From positions 22,168-86,167 of the forward strand of contig JAAVEC010000001.1 of the NCBI GenBank assembly GCA_014801485.1: a stretch of DNA of 64,000 nt, given 5' to 3'. This DNA comes from Bacteroides sp. Its GTDB lineage: Bacteria > Bacteroidota > Bacteroidia > Bacteroidales > Muribaculaceae. Positions within the stretch are counted from its first letter, which is position 1; every line of letters begins with the position of its first letter. A program made the position numbers and the translations under genes. This document shows positions 29,478 to 38,260 of this stretch, piece after piece. Under the pieces are notes generated by a model. The model ran no database searches, was not told where the DNA came from, and worked only from the letters and a program-made list of their open reading frames with translations.

Positions 29478-30379
29478 GTCATCATTTCCACAACGACTTT
29501 CTCGAAGAGCCTCTCCGTGCTGCCGGCGCCGTGGCCTGGGGCGTGGCCGAGGCTGCGCCGGTCGACGACGCTGCGCGCGAGCTTTATCACGCTTGGATTG
29601 CATCCGGACGCCACGGATGCATGGACTACATGGAACGCTACCCCGAGCTGCGTGCCGATCCAGGGCTGCTGCTTGAAGGAGCGCGCAGTGTGGTGGTGTG
29701 TGCCTTCAGCTATCACCGCAGCTGCCACAATCCCTGGATTTCCGACTACGCACTGGGGGGCGACTATCATGCCGTGCTGCGCGAATGCCTGGCTCCCGTG
29801 GCCGCAGAGATAGAGCGGCTCTGCGGGGGCTCCACGCGCATCTGCGTGGATTCCGCGCCACTGCGCGAGCGCTACTGGGCCGAGCGCGCCGGCGTGGGGC
29901 GCTGCGGCCTCAGTGGCAAGCTACTTGTGCCGGGCGTGGGGTCGGAAGTGTTTCTTGCCGAGATTCTTGCTACGGCGCAGATAGCTCCTACGCCCCCCTT
30001 GGAGAAGGAAGTGTGCACCCGCTGCGGCCGCTGCGTGCAGGCGTGCCCGGTAGGTGCTCTCAACGGTCATGGTGGAGTGGATGCACGCCGCTGTCTTTCG
30101 TGCCTCACGGTGGAATGGCGTGGAGAATTTCCGGCAGGAACACGTCTGCACGGCAGGCTCGTGGGCTGCGATGTGTGCAGCCGCGTGTGCTCGCTGTCTC
30201 TGCAGGCCCCGGAAGCATCTGTGCCGGGGCTTCAGGCCCGTCCCGGAATCCTGGGCATGACCCCTGAGGGCGCATTGGCTCTCACCCGCGGCGGATTTAA
30301 ATCCATCTTTTCCGGCACGGCCATAATGCGCCTGCGTCTCGACGGCCTGCGCCGCAATGCTGCACTATTGGAGGAATAG
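29474..30379 (+). CDS. queG: Epoxyqueuosine reductase
   Basis: CTRCGRCVQACPVGAL and CDVCSRVCS Fe-S motifs; ARRCLSCLTVEWRGEFP. Confidence 0.93.
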   Translation: MSHHFHNDFLEEPLRAAGAVAWGVAEAAPVDDAARELYHAWIASGRHGCMDYMERYPELRADPGLLLEGARSVVVCAFSYHRSCHNPWISDYALGGDYHAVLRECLAPVAAEIERLCGGSTRICVDSAPLRERYWAERAGVGRCGLSGKLLVPGVGSEVFLAEILATAQIAPTPPLEKEVCTRCGRCVQACPVGALNGHGGVDARRCLSCLTVEWRGEFPAGTRLHGRLVGCDVCSRVCSLSLQAPEASVPGLQARPGILGMTPEGALALTRGGFKSIFSGTAIMRLRLDGLRRNAALLEE

Positions 30380-30383
30380 GGAT

Positions 30384-30596
30384 TTATGTATCCAGCAACC
30401 CTTTGTTGCGCAGGATGTCAACCATTTGGGCCGGAGTCACCACAAAAATTTTGCAAGGAAAGTGTTTTAGATTGCCTGTCACGAGATATGCATCTTACTT
30501 GCCAATAGCCACTTCGGATACGCCGGAGCCGGAGAATATCGACGAAACAAGAACGTTTGTGTCGATCACGGCATAGATCGCGTTATTTGCGTGCAT
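30384..30596 (-). pseudogene. Internally deleted PIN-domain toxin remnant
   Basis: Reverse-complement translation MHANNAIYAVIDTNVLVSSIFSGSGVSEVAIGK*DAYLVTGNLKHFPCKIFVVTPAQMVDILRNKGLLDT*: PIN N- and C-terminal motifs in the same frame with internal TAA at 30495-30497. Confidence 0.85.
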
Positions 30597-30876
30597 TTCT
30601 CGATGCGTTTATTTCTGCATTGATTTCATCCAGCGACATGTCGGGCATGTTTGTTGCTGCCGCTTGACGCAACTCATTAAATGCGTCGATAGCTTTCGTG
30701 CGGGTGAGTTCTTCTTTGTCGGCCCTGATCTCAAAAGGTATTTTACTTTCGCGCACAACAGCCTTCATGAAAATATTAAATGCGGCTGTGGTGCTGAGCC
30801 CAAATGCTTCGCACAAAGAGTCGAATTTTTTCTTAAGCGACTGGTCTACGCGTATGGAAATGGTGGCTTGCTGCAT
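30583..30876 (-). CDS. RelB/DinJ-family antitoxin
   Basis: MQQATISIRVDQSLKKKFDSLCEAFGLSTTAAFNIFMKAVVRESKIPFEI; ribbon-helix-helix DinJ-like. Confidence 0.9.
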   Translation of the reverse strand: MQQATISIRVDQSLKKKFDSLCEAFGLSTTAAFNIFMKAVVRESKIPFEIRADKEELTRTKAIDAFNELRQAAATNMPDMSLDEINAEINASRNARK

Positions 30877-30937
30877 GATAAAAAGAATTTGCTTGCAAAT
30901 ATAATGCATTATGCTTATACATTGCAAGTATTTTGCA

Positions 30938-31546
30938 TTATTTTGCAGTTGCCGGAATCATCCGCAGCCATTTGCGGTAGCCGAAAATGGCAATAACAGT
31001 GTAGAGAGCATAGAGGGCGGCGTAGAATGGAATGCCCTTATAGATGTATAGCCCCACACACACAGCGTCGACAGCTATCCAGGCGAGCCACTGCTCGGCG
31101 TATTTGCGCGCAAGCAGCCACATGGCCACGATGCTCAGGGCCGTGGTGAAGGCGTCGTAGGGCGCCACGGTGCTGTCGGTGCAGTATTCGAGGAATATCC
31201 ATAGCGCGGCCCAAAGCAGGGCAAACACAGCCAGGGCTGCGGCTGCGGCGCGCGCCGTGATGTGGGTCACGGGCGTGGCTTTTGCCGCATGCTCTTCGGC
31301 CGCTGCGGCTGCACCCTCGGGCTGCCGGTTGCGGCGCGTCCAGCGTATATAGCCGTAGACGGCGATGGCCAGGTAGTAGATGTTTATGCCGAAATCGGCA
31401 TATAGGCCTTTGCTATAGTAGATCCACATGGAAATGGCCGGCATCACCACGGATGCCAGCCACATGCGGGGATTGGCATGGTACTCCCACCAGAGGTAAA
31501 GGAGTCCCACGACCAGTCCGAGGATTTCGAGAGGGTTGAATGTCAT
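30938..31546 (-). CDS. pnuT: PnuC family transporter, probable thiamine transporter PnuT
   Basis: PnuC-like TM pattern (LEILGLVVGLLYLWWEY, WIAVDAVCVGLYIYKGI); downstream of a TPP riboswitch and TonB receptor. Confidence 0.85.
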   Translation of the reverse strand: MTFNPLEILGLVVGLLYLWWEYHANPRMWLASVVMPAISMWIYYSKGLYADFGINIYYLAIAVYGYIRWTRRNRQPEGAAAAAEEHAAKATPVTHITARAAAAALAVFALLWAALWIFLEYCTDSTVAPYDAFTTALSIVAMWLLARKYAEQWLAWIAVDAVCVGLYIYKGIPFYAALYALYTVIAIFGYRKWLRMIPATAK

Positions 31547-33783
31547 CAGAATTTGACGTTGAGCGTGGCCATCACGTGGGTGGGAGCCTGCGCGGCGAAT
31601 CCGGCGTAGCTGTAGACCACCTTCTGCCCGGCATCGTCCACGTAGTATTCGGTGCCGGCATAGCCATTGTTGAAGTATTTTTCGTTGAAGATATTGTAGA
31701 CGGTGAGGCCCAGCGTGAGGCTCTTCACGGAGGGAATGCGCGTGAAGGTGTAGGCCAGGCGCAGATCGCTCACGAAGTAGGCGTCGAGGCGTGCCTCGGG
31801 GGTGCGTGCGTTGTCCATGTACTGAGCCGATACGTAGCGCGAGGTGAGCGAGGCATCCAGGCCGGCCACGTGGAAGTTGAAGGCGTTGTGGAGCACGGCC
31901 GAGGGAGAGAACGCGATGGGAGTGTCGCCCAGATCGCGTGTGATGGGATTGGTCCAGCCGTCTTCATAAATATACTGCACGAAGTCGCGGATGCGGTTGC
32001 GCGAGAGCGTGGCGTTGATCTGCCAGTCAAACCACCCGGCGGGGCGCAGGCCGGCCTGCAGCTCCATGCCCATGCGGTAGGAGCGCGGTACGTTCACGCT
32101 CAGGGGGTTGCCCGTGTCGGAGAGCTGTCCTGTGGCCACGAGTTGGTCTTTATAGTCCATGTAGTAGAGGTTCACGCCGGCGCTGAATATACGTCCCGTG
32201 TAGCTGTAGCCGGCTTCGTAGTCGAAGAGGCGCTCGGCGGTGGGGTAGTGGAGCGGATCGCCGTCGGTGAAGTTGTCGCGCACGGGTTCCTTATGGGCCA
32301 CGCTCCAGGAAGCGTAGGCGCGGTGCGGGCCGCGTAGCCACGTGATGCCGGCCTTGGGGTTGAAGAAGTCGTAGCGGCGCAGGATGTCGAGAGTGGCGGG
32401 AGCCTCGGTGTTCCAGTCGTAGTTGTCGCTGATACCGCGTATGGTGTAGTGGATGTGGCGATATTGCAGGTCGGCGAAAGCCGAGAATCCTGCGCCCAGG
32501 GCATAGTCGGCGCGGGCATAGACGTTCACGTCGCTCTTGCGTCCCTGGTTGCGGTAGTATTCCTGCAGGGGATTAATGGGCCCCACGTAGTTGCGCACCC
32601 AGTCGATTTGTCCGAAGTGGTTGCCGCGGAAATAGTTGGCGGCGCCGCCTATGGTGGCGTGCAGGCGTGTGTCCTCGTAGTTGAAGGTGAACATGCCGCC
32701 GCCGAAGTCGTTGTCGTTGTGCTTGAGGCGCACCAGGTCGCTTTTCGTCACCGTCTCGCCATCAGCGCCCGTGAAGGGCTCCAGACCGTATTCCACCAGC
32801 GTGCGGCGCGTCTTGTACTGCTTGTAGTAGCCGTCGCCCTTGGTGTAGTGGAGCGTGGCGTTCAGGCGCCAGCGGTCGCTCAGGCGCGTGGTGCCGATGA
32901 GCTGGATGTGGTGCTGCACGAAGTGGTCAAACTGATCGGGGTAATATGCCGTGGAGCCGTCGTCGGCCGTGTACTCGCCGCAGGGGTTGTAGCGGCGGCC
33001 GTAGAGTTCCATATCTTCCTTGGAGGCGTAGTCCCAGGCCATATATGTCTGCTCCTTACCGCCGAAGGCCAGCAGGCGCAGCATGGTGGCTCCGTTGCTG
33101 TAGGCCAGCTGGCCCATATAGCTCCAGAGGCGCGAGTAGGCACGGTCGATGTAGCCGTCGGAACCCACGTGGCTCAGGCGCGCATCGAGGCTCCAGTGGT
33201 CGGCCAGCAGCCCCGATTGCACCTTGAGGGTCTGCTTATTGGCGTTGTAGGAACCATAGCTCAGATTCACCTCGGCGCCTGGCTCAAATGAAGGTGCGTC
33301 CGTGATCATGTTCACTGAAGCACCGAAAGCGCCCGCGCCGTTGGTCGATGTGCCGGCGCCGCGCTGCAATTGCAGGTCGCGCAGCGACGAGGCCAGGTCG
33401 GGCATATTCACCCAGTACACGTTGTGGCTCTCGGAGTCGTTGATAGGCACGCCGTTGGCCGTGATGTTGATGCGCGAGGCATCAGTGCCGCGCACGCGTA
33501 GGCCCGAATAGCCGATGCCGCCGCCGGCATCGCCGGTGGTCACCACGGAGGGCAGAGTTTCGAGAAGGAAAGGAATGTCGCGGCCGTCGTTCACTCGCTT
33601 GATCTCGCGAGCGTTAAGATCGGAGAAGGCCACGGGAGTGCGGCTGTCGGCACGGTTGGCCACCACTTCCACGGTGCGAAGCGCCACCACGGAACTGTCG
33701 GCAGATTCAGGCGCTTCAGCGCCACGCGTAGCCACGACGGCACAAATCGCCGCCACGGCCGAAAGAAGGAGTCTTTGGCTCAT
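31546..33783 (-). CDS. TonB-dependent receptor (probable thiamine/precursor uptake)
   Basis: 745 aa, plug motifs, TPP riboswitch leader, stop overlaps pnuT start. Confidence 0.92.
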   Translation of the reverse strand: MSQRLLLSAVAAICAVVATRGAEAPESADSSVVALRTVEVVANRADSRTPVAFSDLNAREIKRVNDGRDIPFLLETLPSVVTTGDAGGGIGYSGLRVRGTDASRINITANGVPINDSESHNVYWVNMPDLASSLRDLQLQRGAGTSTNGAGAFGASVNMITDAPSFEPGAEVNLSYGSYNANKQTLKVQSGLLADHWSLDARLSHVGSDGYIDRAYSRLWSYMGQLAYSNGATMLRLLAFGGKEQTYMAWDYASKEDMELYGRRYNPCGEYTADDGSTAYYPDQFDHFVQHHIQLIGTTRLSDRWRLNATLHYTKGDGYYKQYKTRRTLVEYGLEPFTGADGETVTKSDLVRLKHNDNDFGGGMFTFNYEDTRLHATIGGAANYFRGNHFGQIDWVRNYVGPINPLQEYYRNQGRKSDVNVYARADYALGAGFSAFADLQYRHIHYTIRGISDNYDWNTEAPATLDILRRYDFFNPKAGITWLRGPHRAYASWSVAHKEPVRDNFTDGDPLHYPTAERLFDYEAGYSYTGRIFSAGVNLYYMDYKDQLVATGQLSDTGNPLSVNVPRSYRMGMELQAGLRPAGWFDWQINATLSRNRIRDFVQYIYEDGWTNPITRDLGDTPIAFSPSAVLHNAFNFHVAGLDASLTSRYVSAQYMDNARTPEARLDAYFVSDLRLAYTFTRIPSVKSLTLGLTVYNIFNEKYFNNGYAGTEYYVDDAGQKVVYSYAGFAAQAPTHVMATLNVKF

Positions 33784-33787
33784 ACTT

Positions 33788-33872
33788 GTTTTCTCTACGC
33801 CGGTATTACCCGGTTCAGGTTCAAAGGGTGTGATCTCAGCCCCGGCGCCCTATGGCCGCCGAAGCACCCCTA
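33788..33872 (-). ncRNA. TPP (THI-box) riboswitch
   Basis: Minus strand GGGGTGCTTCGGCGG...GGCGCCGGGGCTGAGATCACACCCTTTGAACCTGAACCGGGTAATACCGGCGTAGAGAA: canonical CUGAGA...ACCUGAUC-like...GGUAAUACCGGCGNAGGGAA elements. Confidence 0.97.
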
Positions 33873-33893
33873 ACTATATTAATGTACTCTCAA

Positions 33894-33923
33894 GCGGATA
33901 CCCCGCCCGGCGGGGAAATCCGC
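33894..33923 (-). other. 5'-leader stem-loop upstream of TPP aptamer
   Basis: GCGGAT.CCCCGC-ccg-GCGGGG..ATCCGC, right at the expected transcript 5' end. Confidence 0.65.
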
Positions 33924-33925
33924 CG

Positions 33926-33933
33926 CAAAGTTA
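33926..33933 (-). promoter_or_regulatory. Candidate -7 element TAACTTTG for thiamine operon
   Basis: TAnnTTTG on minus strand. Confidence 0.6.
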
Positions 33934-34203
33934 AGAATAATTTTGAAACGGAGAATATTATCTGTGCGATAATTGTGATGATAACGCCATTATACAGATA
34001 TGTGGCACTATAAAAAGATAAAAATAACAGTGGGAATATTGCTGCGATATATCAATTATCCATATCTTCTGCCGGAAAAATAGGCATGCATATATTTTCT
34101 ATTGCCCTGCATGATGCAAAAAGTGATTTCTTTTTATTATCTTTGTGGGCGATTGGCAATTATGCCTGTCGCCATATATAGTTTAATCTTTCTTCTTTTC
34201 GAT

Positions 34204-35703
34204 ATGAAACGCATAGGTATTTTGTTGATGGTGGCCTTTTTAGCCGTAACTGCATTCGCGCAGAGCCGCGGCGAATCGCTCTTGAAGCAGGCCGATCAGG
34301 CTATGACTGCTCAAGAATATATCAAGGCCCGCTACCTGTATCTCCAGGCTTTTCAGGCTTTTCAGAAGGAAGGAAACGTGCAGAAGGCCGTACCGGCTGC
34401 CGTGAATGTGGCTGCACTTTATCATCGCGAAAACTATTATAAGGAAGCTTTCGATATTCTCAACTCGGCCGAGACCGCCCTCACGGCCAAAGAAGACGAA
34501 ACCACTGGCAAGCTTCCGGCACTCCATTACCCTCTGGCACGCGAGCGCCAGAAAATCTACATGAAGCTGCGCAACGCCGGCAAAGCGGCCGAGCAGCTGG
34601 GACGCATGCAGTCGTGGGCCTCTCAGGCTGCCGACAGCACCCTGAACGTGGATCTGCTGGCTGCATCTGCACAGCAGTACTACCTTTTCGGACAAACTGA
34701 TAAGGGCGACGAAGCCGTGAATCGCCTCATAGCTCTCTATGAGACCCGCAGCGACTACGACAACGCCGGCCGCTGCTACAAAGACCTCATAGAAATGGCC
34801 GGTCGTACGGGCAATGCACGCTTGATTTCGCGCACCTACGAGAAATATGTGGCCTGGGCCGATTCCGTGGCCACCGTCAAAAGCGACGCCCGGGTGGCTG
34901 CCCTTGAGCAGAAACTGAAACAGGCACAAGCCGATATCGACGACCGCGACAGCTCGCTCACGGCCAAGACGGCCATCATCGTGGGCCTGTGTGTGCTTGC
35001 CGCAATCCTCGCCGCAGTGCTGGTGATAGGCGCAATCATCCTGCTGCGCTACATTGCTCTGAGCCGTCGCCAGAAAAAGCAGATCGAAACGGCACGCGCC
35101 CACAACGAACTTAAAACCAAATTCATATCAAATATTTCAGCCCAGCTTGAGCCCACGCTCAACACGCTTCCATCCGATCTTCCTGCCGTGAAAGCTCTGC
35201 GCGGCTTCACGGGCCACATTCAGGAGCTGTCGGATCTCGAAGCCACGCTTTCGGATATATATCCCACGGAATCAGTGGAGATCGCTAAGTTCTGCCAGGC
35301 ACTGGGCGCAGAAGTGGAATCGAAGTTGAAGCCCGATGTGAAGCTACTCGTGGACGCACCCAAGGTGAGCGCGCCGCTCAGCCCCGAGCCTCTGGCCCGC
35401 GTGATTAACCATATCCTCGAAAATGCCGCAATCTACACCCCGGCCGGTGGCAAAATCACCCTTGAGGCCAAGAAGCGCGGCCCGCACAACATCCAATTCA
35501 TCATCACCAACAGCGGCGAGCCCATTGACCCCGAACTGGTCACGACCCTGTTCAAGCCCTTCGCCGATGTGCGTGATCTCACTCAGGGCGACGGCCTGGG
35601 CCTTCCCATCTGTGCCCTGCTCACCACCAAGATGAACGGCACGCTCCGCATCGACGAATCCTACACCTCCGGCGCCCGCTTCGTTATCGAGTTGCACCCG
35701 TAA
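34204..35703 (+). CDS. TPR-containing sensor histidine kinase-like protein with degenerate H-box
   Basis: Signal peptide, TPR-like repeats, one TM, coiled coil, HATPase (HILENAAIYTPAGG, DGLGLPIC); H-box reads NISAQLEPTL. Confidence 0.85.
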   Translation: MKRIGILLMVAFLAVTAFAQSRGESLLKQADQAMTAQEYIKARYLYLQAFQAFQKEGNVQKAVPAAVNVAALYHRENYYKEAFDILNSAETALTAKEDETTGKLPALHYPLARERQKIYMKLRNAGKAAEQLGRMQSWASQAADSTLNVDLLAASAQQYYLFGQTDKGDEAVNRLIALYETRSDYDNAGRCYKDLIEMAGRTGNARLISRTYEKYVAWADSVATVKSDARVAALEQKLKQAQADIDDRDSSLTAKTAIIVGLCVLAAILAAVLVIGAIILLRYIALSRRQKKQIETARAHNELKTKFISNISAQLEPTLNTLPSDLPAVKALRGFTGHIQELSDLEATLSDIYPTESVEIAKFCQALGAEVESKLKPDVKLLVDAPKVSAPLSPEPLARVINHILENAAIYTPAGGKITLEAKKRGPHNIQFIITNSGEPIDPELVTTLFKPFADVRDLTQGDGLGLPICALLTTKMNGTLRIDESYTSGARFVIELHP

Positions 35704-35716
35704 ACGCCGGGAATAA

Positions 35717-35752
35717 GACTTATAAATCTTATATATCTTATAAGACTTATGA
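35717..35752. repeat. Four 9-bp tandem repeats (RWCTTATAW) overlapping a start codon
   Basis: GACTTATAA ATCTTATAT ATCTTATAA GACTTATGA. Confidence 0.85.
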
Positions 35753-36294
35753 GTGGATTTCTCAAAATTGCCGGCAACCTGAGCGATTGGAACGTATATC
35801 GCAAGGCTGTGATAATCAGTGATGTCACAGAGCTTTTCATTCGCAGAGCTTTTCGCGAGCCCACACGCACCGTCGACCAGATGCGACAGGCCGCACGTTC
35901 GTGCAAGCAAAACATAGTGGAGGGCATTAGCGATGCCACCGTGTCGGTGGAAATATGCCTTAAACTTCTTGGAGTAGCACGTGGATCCGTGCGCGAGCTG
36001 CTTGAAGACTATGGCGACTATCTTCGGCAGAACGGCCTTGAGACATGGCACTATGACGACGCTCGGACTGATGCTACCCGCAAATATTGCATTGAGAATG
36101 ACGATCCGGCTGCGTTTACCGCAAAATGTCGCGAACGATCAGATGAAACGGTAGCCAATATAATGATTACCCAGATTCGGCAGATGGATGCCATGCTCGC
36201 TTCCGTGATGAAGCGCGTGGAATCCGATTTTATAGCACAGGGCGGCATAAAGGAAGCAATGAGCAGCGCACGTCGCAAATCCCGTGGCTACTGA
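35749..36294 (+). CDS. Four helix bundle protein (23S rRNA intervening-sequence protein family)
   Basis: LSDWNVYRKAVIISDVTELF...VDQMRQAARSCKQNIVEGIS motif. Confidence 0.88.
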   Translation: MSGFLKIAGNLSDWNVYRKAVIISDVTELFIRRAFREPTRTVDQMRQAARSCKQNIVEGISDATVSVEICLKLLGVARGSVRELLEDYGDYLRQNGLETWHYDDARTDATRKYCIENDDPAAFTAKCRERSDETVANIMITQIRQMDAMLASVMKRVESDFIAQGGIKEAMSSARRKSRGY

Positions 36295-36343
36295 TTGTGG
36301 TCCCATCCCGCAAGTTTTGGAATTTTCGTGCAGGTTATGAAAA

Positions 36344-37519
36344 TTATTGTTTTCTCTTAGGCTTTATCCGCCACACGTCGGGCTCGTGTGTGGCAAGCCA
36401 CTTATCAATTGTGGGTTGAATATTGGAGAAAGCCGCTGCAATTTCGGTGCGTAGTTTCTCCATACGGTCTTCGTATTTGCGGAAGTATGCCGTGTCAAGG
36501 CGAAAGAATTTTGGTCCGAAGCGACGCTGCCACCAACTCTCTTTCTCCGGCCTCATATATCCCGGATATAACATCTGATTATTAGTGCTGTTGCGTATTC
36601 GGGCGAGACGCTGAGGATTGAAATTAAGTTCGTCTATAGATTCCGGTGGTGAGACTTTGATTACCTGCATAAACAGAAAGATTTCTTTCTCCCACCTTGT
36701 ATCGCACGGGTCGGCCGCTCCTATATAGTCGAGCATTCCTTCCCGTAACCTGAAGAAGTAATAGAACTCAGCCTCGCACTCTCCTGGATTGTGAATCCGC
36801 ACGAAATGTCCCGGAAGCATTGTAAATCCTTGTTCGCCAAGAACCTGAGATAGGGTCTCGGTGATTATATGACGTTTGCCTTTATACGGTGTATAACCCT
36901 CGATGGTGCGGTCCCGGAAATTTATTGTGCAAAGCTGATATTGTGCCAGCCACTTTTCCACAAATGGTGTGATGTCGCTGAAGTCTTCAAGCATAAGATT
37001 TTTAAGCAATGCAAGCCGTTGGTCATATTGTGCTTGCGTGCGGAATTTGCCAAGGGAATATTTAAGCACGTTTTTCCTGTAGCGCCTCAATTTTTTGTCG
37101 GGGTGCGATTCTGTATCAGAGGTTAGAAGTAGCTTGTGGGCGCCATTTCTTACAACTTGCCACGCAAGCTTTCCGAAATCGCTTTCATCATCAAGCATCA
37201 GCATCGGAAACAGTTCTCTACGCCAATCGCTGCCGGAATCTACCACCCGCAAAACAACCATATATATTTTAAAATATGGGTAATATATATCTACATCAAG
37301 AGTGGTGAGCAAATTATCTTGCATCCGTACATAGCTGTACGTGTAGTAATTATATCCCGGATACCATCCCATACCTACCGGAGCCTTTTCAAATCCCTGT
37401 TTTTCAAGCAGAGGCAATATTTCGTTAAGAAAAAATAGGTTAAGTGCATTGCGCCCTATTCTCTTGGGTACAATCCTTGCTTGCCCACTCCATGGATCTA
37501 AAAGACTTTCCAAGAACAT
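36344..37519 (-). CDS. Hypothetical protein with internal duplication
   Basis: 391-aa uninterrupted ORF in lower-GC DNA; two halves both end in F-S-x-I-x-P-x-x-x-KWLA. Confidence 0.75.
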   Translation of the reverse strand: MFLESLLDPWSGQARIVPKRIGRNALNLFFLNEILPLLEKQGFEKAPVGMGWYPGYNYYTYSYVRMQDNLLTTLDVDIYYPYFKIYMVVLRVVDSGSDWRRELFPMLMLDDESDFGKLAWQVVRNGAHKLLLTSDTESHPDKKLRRYRKNVLKYSLGKFRTQAQYDQRLALLKNLMLEDFSDITPFVEKWLAQYQLCTINFRDRTIEGYTPYKGKRHIITETLSQVLGEQGFTMLPGHFVRIHNPGECEAEFYYFFRLREGMLDYIGAADPCDTRWEKEIFLFMQVIKVSPPESIDELNFNPQRLARIRNSTNNQMLYPGYMRPEKESWWQRRFGPKFFRLDTAYFRKYEDRMEKLRTEIAAAFSNIQPTIDKWLATHEPDVWRIKPKRKQ

Positions 37520-37609
37520 GTTGTAGAGGTAGATTTGGGACGCGTTATGTGTTGATTCACCGTGTGATGAAGCAAGCTTGAATCATGCAGGATAGCCGGC
37601 TCACACACA

Positions 37610-38260
37610 TCAAAATTTCTGCACCACTTCGGGGCGGAGCCAGCGCAGGGCGGCGGGGGCGTCGGAGGGGAGGAAGTAGGAGTCGATGGTGCGGGTGTAG
37701 GTGACGGTGCGGCGGTCGGGGTCGGCTGTGGCTGTGGCAGTGATGAAGGGGATTGCTTCTTCCACTTCAGAGCGGTGACGCGAGCCCTCGCCCGTGAGCC
37801 ACTGCTTGAGGGTGGGCTCTGCCACGGGAGCCTTGGCCGGCTGCCAGCTGGCGTCGAACCATTCGATGCGGCTGTCGGGCATGGGATAGCGCACGGTTTC
37901 GATCAGGGCCACGAGGGTGTCGCGTGGCGTGGTAAACACTGCCAGCTCGTAGCTGCAGCTGTCGCCGGCCTCAAACGTGAGACGGTGGTCGGCCGAGGAT
38001 GTGACCATGGCCATGCCGCCGGCCTCGTTGCGCGAGGGCCGCTCCATGCCGTTGTTGTAGTAGTCGAGCATGTCGAGGCGGGTGTTGGCCGGGAGCAGGG
38101 GCAGCACTTCGTCCGGTGCCATGGCAAAGAACCATTGCGCCGAGCCGGCATCCCGGGCCGTCATGGTGGCGCTCAGCGGCGCGTCGGAGTTGCGGGCGTT
38201 GAGGCCTGAGGCTGCTGCAGCTACAACGAGGGCCGCGATGATACGGGGTGTGATTTTCAT
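37610..38260 (-). CDS. DUF3256 family protein
   Basis: Signal peptide; FFAMAPDEVLPLLPANTRLDMLDYYNNGM pattern. Confidence 0.8.
   Translation of the reverse strand: MKITPRIIAALVVAAAASGLNARNSDAPLSATMTARDAGSAQWFFAMAPDEVLPLLPANTRLDMLDYYNNGMERPSRNEAGGMAMVTSSADHRLTFEAGDSCSYELAVFTTPRDTLVALIETVRYPMPDSRIEWFDASWQPAKAPVAEPTLKQWLTGEGSRHRSEVEEAIPFITATATADPDRRTVTYTRTIDSYFLPSDAPAALRWLRPEVVQKF

Noticed and set aside
27504-29603. 699-aa minus-strand ORF across DUF2723, deacetylase and queG
   Set aside because: Antisense to three recognisable genes; compositionally artefactual
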